Shown here piece after piece: positions 1 through 5,145 of a stretch of DNA of 5,145 nt. The DNA is taken from the NCBI GenBank assembly GCA_946479075.1, contig CAMLDT010000231.1, positions 1 through 5,145 of the forward strand, read 5' to 3'. The stretch comes from an uncultured Polaromonas sp. Its GTDB lineage: Bacteria; Pseudomonadota; Gammaproteobacteria; Burkholderiales; Burkholderiaceae. How positions within the stretch are numbered: position 1 is the stretch's first letter; every line of letters starts with the position of its first letter. A model generated the notes under the pieces. The model searched no databases. It was not told where the DNA came from and saw only the letters and a program-made list of their open reading frames with translations. Position numbers and translations under genes: made by a program.

Positions 1-1
1 G

Positions 2-109
2 CGCGGCGGCTCATCCTGCGTAAGCTGCGGCGGCTGTGGTGTGGGTGGGGGTTTCAGCAGTGGCGGCGGCGGCAACTTTGGCGGCGGCGGCGCGTCGGGC
101 GGGTGGTGA
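2..109 (+). CDS. TPM-domain (YgcG-type) protein, C-terminal glycine-rich tail only
   Basis: Only the last 35 codons lie in the window; the gene begins to the left and ends with TGA at 107-109. The visible part is a low-complexity tail of Gly, Ser and a few Cys, with a CxxCxxC pattern (Cys at codons 17, 26 and 35) and the ending NFGGGGASGGW. From knowledge of the family, a glycine-rich tail ending in a FGGGGASG-W type motif is typical of YgcG-like proteins, which carry an N-terminal signal peptide, a TPM (TPM_phosphatase) domain and a transmembrane segment before the tail. None of those parts can be seen here. The following gene also encodes a TPM domain and starts 4 nt after this stop, which supports the identification and suggests one operon, often headed by lemA. 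The biochemical role of these proteins in most bacteria is unclear. A different glycine-rich secreted protein cannot be excluded. Confidence 0.7.
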   Translation, partial: RGGSSCVSCGGCGVGGGFSSGGGGNFGGGGASGGW

Positions 110-113
110 CGGC

Positions 114-632
114 ATGACGCTCTGGCACTCGCTCACCCGCGCCCTCAAACACCTGTGGCTGGATGCGGACGACACACGCCGCGCCATCCCTGCCGACATG
201 CTGGAACGCCTGCAACGCCGCGTCGCCGCGAGTGAGCAACGCCACAGCGGCGAGATCCGCATCTGCGTCGAGGCCGGTCTGCCGCTGAGCTATCTGTGGC
301 GCGGCGCATCGGCCCGTGAGCGGGCGGTGATGATGTTCGGCAAGCTGCGCATCTGGGACACCGAACACAACAACGGCGTGCTCATCTACCTGTTGCTGGC
401 CGACCAGGCCATCGAGATCGTGGCCGACCGCGGCTTGGCCCGGCATGTGGATGACCGGCAATGGCAGGCCCTGGTGGCACGCATGGCCGGGGCTTTCCGG
501 GAACAGCGTTATGAAGACGGCCTGACGCAGGCACTTGAAGAAACCTCGGCCCTGCTGATGGCGCATTTCGCGGTGGCCGATACCGGCCAGGCCAATCCGA
601 ATGAACTGCCGGATGCGCCGGTGCTGCAATAG
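114..632 (+). CDS. TPM-domain protein (second, short, apparently soluble copy)
   Basis: This is a 172-residue protein of the TPM domain family (named after TLP18.3, Psb32 and MOLO-1). The domain covers roughly residues 22-150. Recognisable parts are the segment HSGEIRICVE (44-53), the core FGKLRIWDTEHNNGVLIYLL (75-94) and the following QAIEIVADRGL (98-108), which matches the family's usual beta strand and 'D.G' turn. There is no signal peptide, no transmembrane segment and no glycine-rich tail, so it is probably cytoplasmic or peripherally bound, unlike the preceding protein. The ATG at 114 was chosen because it sits 4 nt after the previous stop, behind the purine-rich GGTGGTGA, and because a longer start at 36 would run through the previous gene's Gly tail. 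Spacing implies co-transcription and possibly translational coupling. Some relatives were reported as acid phosphatases in plants, but I would not assign an enzymatic activity here. The 'second TPM protein of a lemA-type cluster' reading is an inference from family context. Confidence 0.85.
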   Translation: MTLWHSLTRALKHLWLDADDTRRAIPADMLERLQRRVAASEQRHSGEIRICVEAGLPLSYLWRGASARERAVMMFGKLRIWDTEHNNGVLIYLLLADQAIEIVADRGLARHVDDRQWQALVARMAGAFREQRYEDGLTQALEETSALLMAHFAVADTGQANPNELPDAPVLQ

Positions 633-640
633 CCGGCCAA

Positions 641-710
641 GATTTACTATCGATTTGATAGCTACTTGCGCTCGCCAGACAAGGGCTAGCGCCCGATTTT
701 CCTTATAAAT
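641..710. repeat. Repeat-like palindromic element between convergent gene ends
   Basis: This AT-richer stretch fills most of the 84-nt gap between the converging TPM gene and pdeM. Visible structure: CTATC (647-651) pairs with GATAG (657-661); GCGCT (668-672) pairs with AGCGC (688-692); and GGGC (683-686) pairs with GCCC (691-694) around a TAGC loop, followed by GATTTT on the plus strand. Read on the minus strand it runs from TTTATAAGGAAAAT through GGGCGCTAGCCCTTGTCTGG and GAGCGCAAGTAGCTATCAAA. From memory, this order of modules (AAGGGCTAG.GCC, TTGCGCT, TAGCTATCAAA) resembles a repeat found in many intergenic regions of Comamonadaceae genomes; I could not check this. It may also act as a weak bidirectional terminator for the two converging genes, since the GGGC-GCCC hairpin precedes a short T run. 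Exact ends are uncertain. Confidence 0.6.
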
Positions 711-716
711 TCAGGC

Positions 717-1391
717 TCAAGGCAGTTGCCAGACCGCCTGGCCGCCCACCGGATACAGGCGTCGTCCAGGCTGAGGCTGCAGCGTCCAGCCACCGGTGAA
801 CTCGCCAAACGCAGGCAGGATGGCCAGGCCCGGCTCCAGGCAAAAGCAGGGCAGGCGCAGGCGCTCATGCCCGCGTCCGCGCAGCGACAGTGCCGGATGC
901 AGGTGACCCGCAATAACGCCATGGGTGGGGTGCTGCTGCGGATGGTGGCAGGCGGCAAAGGGGCCGATCAGCCAGGGCTCATCCACCACACGGATGGCCA
1001 GTTCTTGCGGCGGGTCACCGGCCCGGCTGTCGTGGTTGCCGCGCACCAGCGTGCAGTCCAGGTCCGGGTGATCGATGCGCCACTGCCCCAGCGCCTGCAA
1101 AACAGAATCGGTGCGCGCCTGGGCTGCGTGCAAAAAATCGCCCAGAAAGATGAGCTGCGCGGGCTGGTAATGCAGCACCAGTGCGCTCAGACGTGCCAGG
1201 TTTTCGCGGGTGGTGCCGCCAGGCACCGGCTGGCCCAGCGCCCGGTAAGTCGCCGCCTTGCCCAGGTGCAGGTCAGCGATCCAGAGCACGCGCCGGGCCG
1301 GCCACCACAGGGCGCGTTCGGGCAGCAGCCAGAGGGTCTCGCCCGCGTAACTCACGGCCAAAGGAGAAGCGGCGGGCAGGCTTGCCTCCAT
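717..1391 (-). CDS. pdeM: Ligase-associated DNA damage response endonuclease PdeM
   Basis: This 224-residue protein belongs to the calcineurin-like metallophosphoesterase superfamily, PdeM branch. All metal-binding motifs are present in order: DLHLGK (40-45), GDFLHA (84-89), GNHD (118-121), a CHH segment (148-150) and GHLHPA (162-167). They predict a two-metal active site that hydrolyses phosphodiester bonds. The C-terminal stretch PAFGEFTGG (193-201) is also typical of this branch. No signal peptide is seen, so it should act in the cytoplasm on DNA. Its gene is the second of a two-gene unit with the Lhr-type helicase: the helicase TGA (1393-1391) overlaps this ATG (1391-1389) by one base. 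An alternative GTG start lies one codon earlier (1394-1392), overlapping by four bases; both would give nearly the same protein. No good ribosome binding site is visible before either, which fits translational coupling. The length suits the family (about 210-230 residues). The substrate in cells is not evident from the sequence. Confidence 0.9.
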   Translation of the reverse strand: MEASLPAASPLAVSYAGETLWLLPERALWWPARRVLWIADLHLGKAATYRALGQPVPGGTTRENLARLSALVLHYQPAQLIFLGDFLHAAQARTDSVLQALGQWRIDHPDLDCTLVRGNHDSRAGDPPQELAIRVVDEPWLIGPFAACHHPQQHPTHGVIAGHLHPALSLRGRGHERLRLPCFCLEPGLAILPAFGEFTGGWTLQPQPGRRLYPVGGQAVWQLP

Positions 1392-4117
1392 CACAGCGGC
1401 GGCAAAGGCCGGGAGGGTTTGCGCCGCGGCCGGCGTTGGCCGGCGGCATGGGAAGAAGAGGACGAAGAAGCAGCAACACCTTCTTGACCAAAAGCCAGGG
1501 TGTCACGGACCTGTTCAGCATCTGGCATGCGGGCCGGCGCCGCCCCCGGCATCTGCCCCGCGGCTTTTTCCAGCTGCTCGACGATGCGCGCAATCCGGTC
1601 GGCCACACTTTCGTTGGAGAGCTGTTCCCGAAAGCGCTCGACCATCAGCGGGAACGCGAATGGCGTTGGCCGTGCGAGGATTTGCACCGCCAGCCTTTGC
1701 GTATTCATCCGGTCCAGGCTGGCGCGCAGGCGGCCGATGTCCAGTTCCTGCGCGAGCAACTCTTGCTCGGCCTGCAACAGCAGCTTGTTGGCGGGGTCGT
1801 ATTTCCTGAACACCTCCCAGAACAGCGAGGACGAGGCCTGCAACTGCTTGTTGCTGCGTTTTTCGCCCGGGTAACCCTGGAAGATCAGGCCCGACACGCG
1901 GGCGATCTCGCGGAAGCGGCGTTGCGCGAGTTCGCTGGCGTTGAGGCTTTGCAGCACCTCGTGCAGCAGCCCTTCCTCGTCTTCAGGTACTTGCAGATTC
2001 CGATGGCCCTGAGCCTGTCGAAGGGGCCCGATCTGCAGCACCTGCGGCAACAGTGCCGGCCAGTCCACCTCCTGCGCGCACAGCAGCTCAAAACCGTAGT
2101 CGTTGACCGCGATCGAGAAGGTGCGCGGTGTATGCTGCGCCACCCGCCAGGCCAGCAGGCTGGCCAGCCCCAGATGCACATGGCGACCGGCAAACGGATA
2201 AAGAAACAGATGCCAGCCCTCGCGGGTCTTGAGCACTTCGGCCAGCAGCGTCCCGGGCGTTGGCAAGGCCGACCACTGCTGCTGAATCTCCAGCAAAGGT
2301 CGTACACGCTGCAGTTCCGGCGTTTCGTAGCGGCCCGCGCCAGCCAGCGCCAGTTGCTGCACCACGGCATCGGCCAGCGTGGTGGACAGCGGCATGCGCC
2401 CGCCGTTCCAGCGCGGCACCGCGTGGCGCTTGCTGGTGGCGCGCCGCACCCATGCGGTCATCTCGCGGATGCGCACCAGCTCCAGCAGGCGGCCGCCGAA
2501 CAGGAAACAGTCGCCGGGTTTCAGACGCGCGGCAAAACTTTCTTCGACACTGCCGATGCGGGCACCGCCCAGGTATTGCACCGTCATGCTGGCGTCGCTG
2601 ACGATGGTGCCGATGTTCATGCGGTGCCGCCGCGCCAGCCGCGCATCGGGCACGCGCCAGACGCCTGCTTCGTCGGGTACCGCGCGGCGGTAGTCGGGGT
2701 AAGCCGCCAGCGACGGCCCGCCCTGGCGCACAAAGGACAGGCACCAGTCCCAGGTCTCGCGCGACAGCCGCGCATAGGCTGCCGTTGCGCGCACTTCCGC
2801 ATAGAGTTCCTCCGGCACAAACCCGCCCCCCAGCGCGACCGTCACGAGGTGCTGCACCAACACGTCCAGCGGCTGCTCGGGCGAGCTGCGCGCCTCGATG
2901 TGGCCGGCCGCAATCGCGGCGCGCGCGGCGGCGCCTTCCACCATCTCGATGCTGTGGGTCGGCACCAGCGTCAGCCGCGACGGCCGCCCCGGTGCGTGGC
3001 CGGAACGCCCGGCGCGCTGCAGCAAACGCGCCACGCCCTTGGGCGAACCAATCTGCAGCACCCGCTCCACGGGCAAAAAATCCACGCCCAGATCGAGGCT
3101 GGAGGTGCAGACCACGGCACGCAGCTCGCCGTTTTTCAGGCCCAGCTCCACCCACTCGCGCACGCCGCGGTCCAGCGAGCCGTGGTGCAGCGCAATCAGG
3201 CCGGCCCATTCGGGTTTGGCGGCCAGCAGGGCCTGGTACCAGATCTCCGATTGCGAGCGTGTGTTGGTGAACACCAGTGTGGTGCTGCTGCCCGCAATCT
3301 CGTCGATGACTTGCGGCAACATGGTCAGGCCGAGGTGCCCGCCCCAGGGGAAACGTTCGCTGCTCGCGGGTAGCAGCGAATCGATGAGCAGCTTTTTCGG
3401 CACCTGGCCCTGGACCAGCGTGCCGCCCGGCCTACCGAGCAGCGTGTGCATGGCCTCTTCCAGATTTCCCAGCGTGGCCGACATGCCCCAGGTCACGAGG
3501 CCGGGAGCCCAGCTCTTGAGTCGGGCCAGGGCGAGCTGCACCTGAACGCCGCGTTTGTTGCCCAGCAGTTCATGCCACTCGTCCACCACCACCATGCGTA
3601 CCGTGCCCAGCACCTCCCGGGCATCCGCCCGCGACAGCAGCACCGAGAGGCTTTCGGGCGTGGTGACCAGCACGGCAGGAAGCCGGCGCGCCTGGGCGCT
3701 CCGCTCTCCGCTTGCGGTGTCGCCCGTTCGGGCGCCCAGGGTCCAGGCGGGCGCGCCGGGGTGAGCCCCGGCCAGCGCCTCCAGCGGCGCCTGCAGGGCG
3801 CGCACGGTGTCGGCCGCCAGCGCGCGCATCGGGGTGAGCCACAGGACGGTCAGGGGCAGCGCTGCAGGGCCTGATTTCGCAGCACGTGCATGCGTGAAGG
3901 CCTGCAAGGCGGCCAGCCACACGGCATAGGTTTTTCCGGCACCGGTGGTCGCATGCAGCAGACCGGATTCACCCCTGCGCACAGCCGCCCAGACCTCGCG
4001 CTGGAACGCAAACGGCTTCCAGCCGCGGCTGGAGAACCAGCCCAGCAAGGCCTTTTTAACCATCGCCGGTGTGAGAGGTCTTGCAGCGGTGGCCGAAGCC
4101 GCAGCGGGTACGCTCAT
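1391..4117 (-). CDS. Ligase-associated DNA damage response DEXH-box helicase (Lhr family)
   Basis: This 908-residue superfamily 2 helicase has a complete set of motifs: Q-motif region FAFQ (36-39), Walker A ATTGAGKT (56-63), Ia TPMRAL (95-100), RTGDT (130-134), TTPESL (152-157), DEXH box DEWH (179-182), SAT (213-215), IV LVFTNTR (281-287), HHGSLDR (311-317), [11 protein letters not shown] (337-346) and [10 protein letters not shown] (367-374). A long C-terminal part follows, containing [17 protein letters not shown] (725-741) and [12 protein letters not shown] (743-754), as in the ligase-associated Lhr branch. It probably moves along single-stranded DNA using ATP during repair. The family is usually about 800-850 residues; the excess lies mainly in a basic, Ser/Pro-rich tail after residue 853, with six serines at 884-889. 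A short dispersed repeat is read in frame at residues 698-704. The ATG at 4117 lacks a clear ribosome binding site; Met19 (4063) is a possible alternative start. pdeM follows with overlapping stop and start. Ligase and exonuclease partners are absent upstream. Confidence 0.93.
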   Translation of the reverse strand: MSVPAAASATAARPLTPAMVKKALLGWFSSRGWKPFAFQREVWAAVRRGESGLLHATTGAGKTYAVWLAALQAFTHARAAKSGPAALPLTVLWLTPMRALAADTVRALQAPLEALAGAHPGAPAWTLGARTGDTASGERSAQARRLPAVLVTTPESLSVLLSRADAREVLGTVRMVVVDEWHELLGNKRGVQVQLALARLKSWAPGLVTWGMSATLGNLEEAMHTLLGRPGGTLVQGQVPKKLLIDSLLPASSERFPWGGHLGLTMLPQVIDEIAGSSTTLVFTNTRSQSEIWYQALLAAKPEWAGLIALHHGSLDRGVREWVELGLKNGELRAVVCTSSLDLGVDFLPVERVLQIGSPKGVARLLQRAGRSGHAPGRPSRLTLVPTHSIEMVEGAAARAAIAAGHIEARSSPEQPLDVLVQHLVTVALGGGFVPEELYAEVRATAAYARLSRETWDWCLSFVRQGGPSLAAYPDYRRAVPDEAGVWRVPDARLARRHRMNIGTIVSDASMTVQYLGGARIGSVEESFAARLKPGDCFLFGGRLLELVRIREMTAWVRRATSKRHAVPRWNGGRMPLSTTLADAVVQQLALAGAGRYETPELQRVRPLLEIQQQWSALPTPGTLLAEVLKTREGWHLFLYPFAGRHVHLGLASLLAWRVAQHTPRTFSIAVNDYGFELLCAQEVDWPALLPQVLQIGPLRQAQGHRNLQVPEDEEGLLHEVLQSLNASELAQRRFREIARVSGLIFQGYPGEKRSNKQLQASSSLFWEVFRKYDPANKLLLQAEQELLAQELDIGRLRASLDRMNTQRLAVQILARPTPFAFPLMVERFREQLSNESVADRIARIVEQLEKAAGQMPGAAPARMPDAEQVRDTLAFGQEGVAASSSSSSHAAGQRRPRRKPSRPLPPL
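2007..2025. repeat. Short dispersed repeat (CCCTGAGCCTGTCGAAGGG) inside the helicase gene
   Basis: The 19-bp core CCCTGAGCCTGTCGAAGGG lies within the helicase coding region and is flanked so that GGCCC (2005-2009) and GGGCC (2024-2028) form inverted ends. I recognise this core (reverse complement CCCTTCGACAGGCTCAGGG) as a short repeat that occurs many times in genomes of various proteobacteria, usually between genes. Here it is translated on the minus strand as PLRQAQG (residues 698-704), a peptide that commonly marks this repeat inside predicted proteins. It keeps the frame and falls in a hydrophilic linker (about 695-713) just before the conserved SLNASEL block. Only one copy was seen in the window. 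The identity as a repeat family rests on memory. Confidence 0.7.
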
Positions 4118-4179
4118 GGCGCAGCGTGTTCTGTGAGACCGGGGCGTTTCATGACTGCATCCTAGCGCCGCCGCGGCGC

Positions 4180-4200
4180 GCCGGCATCGCCTGAGCCGGC
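4180..4200. repeat. Inverted repeat GCCGGC upstream of the helicase gene
   Basis: GCCGGC at 4180-4185 is repeated as its own inverse at 4195-4200 with a 9-nt spacer, giving a potential 6-bp GC-only stem about 63 nt upstream of the helicase ATG. There is no T run adequate for an intrinsic terminator on either strand (plus strand has only TTTCGG after it). It could be an operator or leader hairpin for the helicase-pdeM unit, but six-base GC palindromes arise easily in DNA of this composition, so no function is assigned. No convincing -35/-10 pair was found in 4118-4267, although the promoter of the helicase-pdeM unit should lie there. Confidence 0.3.
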
Positions 4201-4267
4201 TTTCGGTGTGTCAGCATGAACCGACAGGCGCATGGATCGCCAGCCTTATGCGGGCGGCAGCGCCATG

Positions 4268-4297
4268 AAAAAAGCCCCTGGCTTGCGGCAGGGGCTT
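4268..4297 (-). terminator. Intrinsic terminator of the atp operon
   Basis: Read on the minus strand, AAGCCCCTG (4297-4289) and CAGGGGCTT (4280-4272) form a perfect 9-bp stem with an 8-nt loop, directly followed by a run of six T (4273-4268, overlapping the stem's last two bases). It begins 20 nt after the atpC stop codon. This is a textbook rho-independent terminator and fits the end of the ATP synthase operon, where atpC is usually last. It also separates atp transcription from the helicase-pdeM unit on the same strand, which therefore should have its own promoter. Confidence 0.93.
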
Positions 4298-4316
4298 CTC
4301 GGGCAGTGGGGCTGCC

Positions 4317-4733
4317 TTATTTTTTCTGGCGGTATTTGCGCAGCGCGGCAATCTGCGCGGCCATGACGGCCAGCTCGGACTGCGCCATGGCGATGTCGAT
4401 ATCGCTTTTGGCATTTTTCAGGGCTTCTTCTGCCGCGGCCTTGGCTTCGCCGGCCTTGGCTTCATCAAGGTCCTTGCCGCGGATGGCGGTGTCGCTGAGC
4501 ACGGTCACGCAGTTCGGCTGCACTTCCAGCAGGCCGCCGGCCACGAAAACAAACTCTTCCGTGCCATCGGCCTTTTCAATGCGCACGGCTCCCGGCCTGA
4601 TGCGGGTGATCAGCGGCGTGTGGCGCGGGTAGATGCCCAGTTCGCCCGCCTCGCCCGGCAATGCCACGAACTTGGCTTCGCCCGAGAAGATGGATTCTTC
4701 TGCGGATACGACGTCGACGTGAATGGTGGTCAT
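4317..4733 (-). CDS. atpC: F1Fo ATP synthase subunit epsilon
   Basis: This 138-residue protein is the epsilon subunit of the F1 sector, part of the central stalk that turns with gamma and can inhibit ATP hydrolysis. The N-terminal beta-sandwich domain (about 1-85) shows the signature [19 protein letters not shown] (25-43) and GGLLEVQPN (67-75). The C-terminal part (about 87-135) is Ala/Glu/Lys-rich and should form the helical hairpin that reaches toward beta. Length matches the family. The ATG at 4733 is supported by a GGAG ribosome binding site 5 nt upstream. It follows atpD, as expected at the end of the atp operon, and an intrinsic terminator lies just downstream. The spacer to atpD is longer and more structured than usual in compact atp operons. 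The protein is cytoplasmic and bound to the membrane through the complex. Confidence 0.97.
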   Translation of the reverse strand: MTTIHVDVVSAEESIFSGEAKFVALPGEAGELGIYPRHTPLITRIRPGAVRIEKADGTEEFVFVAGGLLEVQPNCVTVLSDTAIRGKDLDEAKAGEAKAAAEEALKNAKSDIDIAMAQSELAVMAAQIAALRKYRQKK

Positions 4734-4738
4734 ACGTA

Positions 4739-4742
4739 CTCC
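4739..4742 (-). promoter_or_regulatory. Ribosome binding site of atpC with U-rich leader
   Basis: GGAG ends 5 nt before the atpC ATG on the minus strand. Just upstream of it the mRNA would carry a pyrimidine-rich stretch, CCCCCTTTTTTATT (4756-4743). A U-rich segment before a Shine-Dalgarno sequence is known to help translation of some ATP synthase genes in other bacteria, by binding ribosomal protein S1; here that is only an inference. Confidence 0.7.
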
Positions 4743-4780
4743 AATAAAAAAGGGGGATGGAAAGTGATCAGTTGAGATGA

Positions 4781-4793
4781 GCCGCTAGGCGGC
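4781..4793. repeat. Small GC hairpin in the atpD-atpC spacer
   Basis: GCCGC (4781-4785) and GCGGC (4789-4793) form a 5-bp stem with a 3-nt loop, about 48 nt upstream of the atpC start on the minus strand. It is too far from the T run at 4751-4746 to be a classic terminator. It could be an RNA-processing or stability hairpin, or chance in GC-rich DNA. Confidence 0.4.
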
Positions 4794-4800
4794 GCGCGGA

Positions 4801-4818
4801 AATGTGCAAATGCACATT
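4801..4818. repeat. Perfect palindrome AATGTGCA-AA-TGCACATT in the atpD-atpC spacer
   Basis: Two perfect 8-bp arms (4801-4808 and 4811-4818) flank a 2-nt centre. As DNA the symmetry resembles a dimeric regulator site; as RNA it would form a hairpin with a 7-bp stem and 4-nt loop. It lies 37 nt downstream of the atpD stop codon. Its AT-rich, perfect symmetry stands out from the surrounding GC-rich sequence. A second, longer-range pairing, TTGAGC (4817-4822) with GCTCAA (4841-4846), overlaps its right edge, so the two stems could compete. Function unknown. Confidence 0.55.
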
Positions 4819-4855
4819 GAGCACGCCAACGACGCGGATCGCTCAAATGGCCGCT

Positions 4856-5145
<290 letters not shown>

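Noticed and set aside
36..113. A longer start for the second TPM protein
   Set aside because: The extra residues would be read out of frame from the Gly-rich tail codons of the previous gene and are low-complexity. The ATG at 114 has a suitable purine-rich sequence before it and begins just after the previous stop.
54..629. A 191-codon minus-strand open frame opposite the TPM gene
   Set aside because: It has no recognisable features, and the plus strand encodes a conserved TPM domain over the same bases.
884..912. Possible repeat array or CRISPR-like structure in GC-rich coding DNA
   Set aside because: No evenly spaced direct repeats are present; the apparent periodicity is codon bias of pdeM.
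2088..3209. A 373-codon minus-strand open frame overlapping the helicase in another frame
   Set aside because: The translation is dominated by Arg, Ala and Gly with no motifs, and the helicase frame in the same place is clearly the coding one.
1181..3373. A 730-codon open frame on the plus strand, opposite the helicase gene
   Set aside because: It lies antisense to a gene with complete helicase motifs. Its translation is rich in Gln, Arg, His and Ala without recognisable domains, as expected for a stop-free shadow frame in GC-rich DNA.
4118..4267. A promoter for the helicase-pdeM unit
   Set aside because: One is expected after the atp terminator, but I could not find a convincing -35/-10 pair on the minus strand or a known damage-response operator such as a LexA box, so none is annotated.
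4211..4414. A 67-codon minus-strand frame spanning the atpC end and the terminator
   Set aside because: It overlaps atpC in another frame and runs through the operon's terminator hairpin; no supporting ribosome binding site or conserved sequence.

Overview
This 5.1 kb window is GC-rich and reads as chromosomal DNA of a betaproteobacterium, most likely a member of the Burkholderiales, family Comamonadaceae. The AtpC and AtpD sequences look betaproteobacterial, and a non-coding sequence between two gene ends resembles an interspersed repeat I recall from Comamonadaceae genomes. The taxonomic call rests on recognition by eye, not on a search.

Layout. (i) 1-632, plus strand: the glycine-rich tail of a TPM-domain (YgcG-type) protein, then after a 4-nt gap a complete second TPM-domain protein of 172 residues. 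(ii) 633-716: a short gap between converging genes, filled largely by a repeat-like sequence with inverted repeats. (iii) 717-4117, minus strand: a two-gene unit transcribed helicase first. It holds a 908-residue Lhr-type DEXH-box helicase of the 'ligase-associated DNA damage response' class and the metallophosphoesterase PdeM; stop and start codons overlap. (iv) 4118-4316: a gap with a strong intrinsic terminator that closes the operon to its right. (v) 4317-5145, minus strand: the end of the F1Fo ATP synthase operon, with the C-terminal part of atpD (beta) and all of atpC (epsilon). They are separated by a 122-nt spacer rich in inverted repeats.

How the genes work together. AtpD and AtpC are parts of the F1 sector of ATP synthase. 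The helicase and PdeM belong to a conserved bacterial DNA repair gene set that normally also contains an ATP-dependent DNA ligase and an exonuclease. Those two partners are not beside the helicase here, because the atp operon terminator comes directly upstream. The TPM pair probably belongs to a LemA/YgcG-type envelope-associated cluster that continues to the left of the window.

I see no clearly new multi-gene system. The most interesting points are a short, widely dispersed repeat lying in frame inside the helicase gene, the repeat-like element at the convergent gene ends, the separation of the helicase-pdeM pair from its ligase and exonuclease partners, and the structured atpD-atpC spacer. 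No tRNA, rRNA, CRISPR array or insertion sequence was seen.
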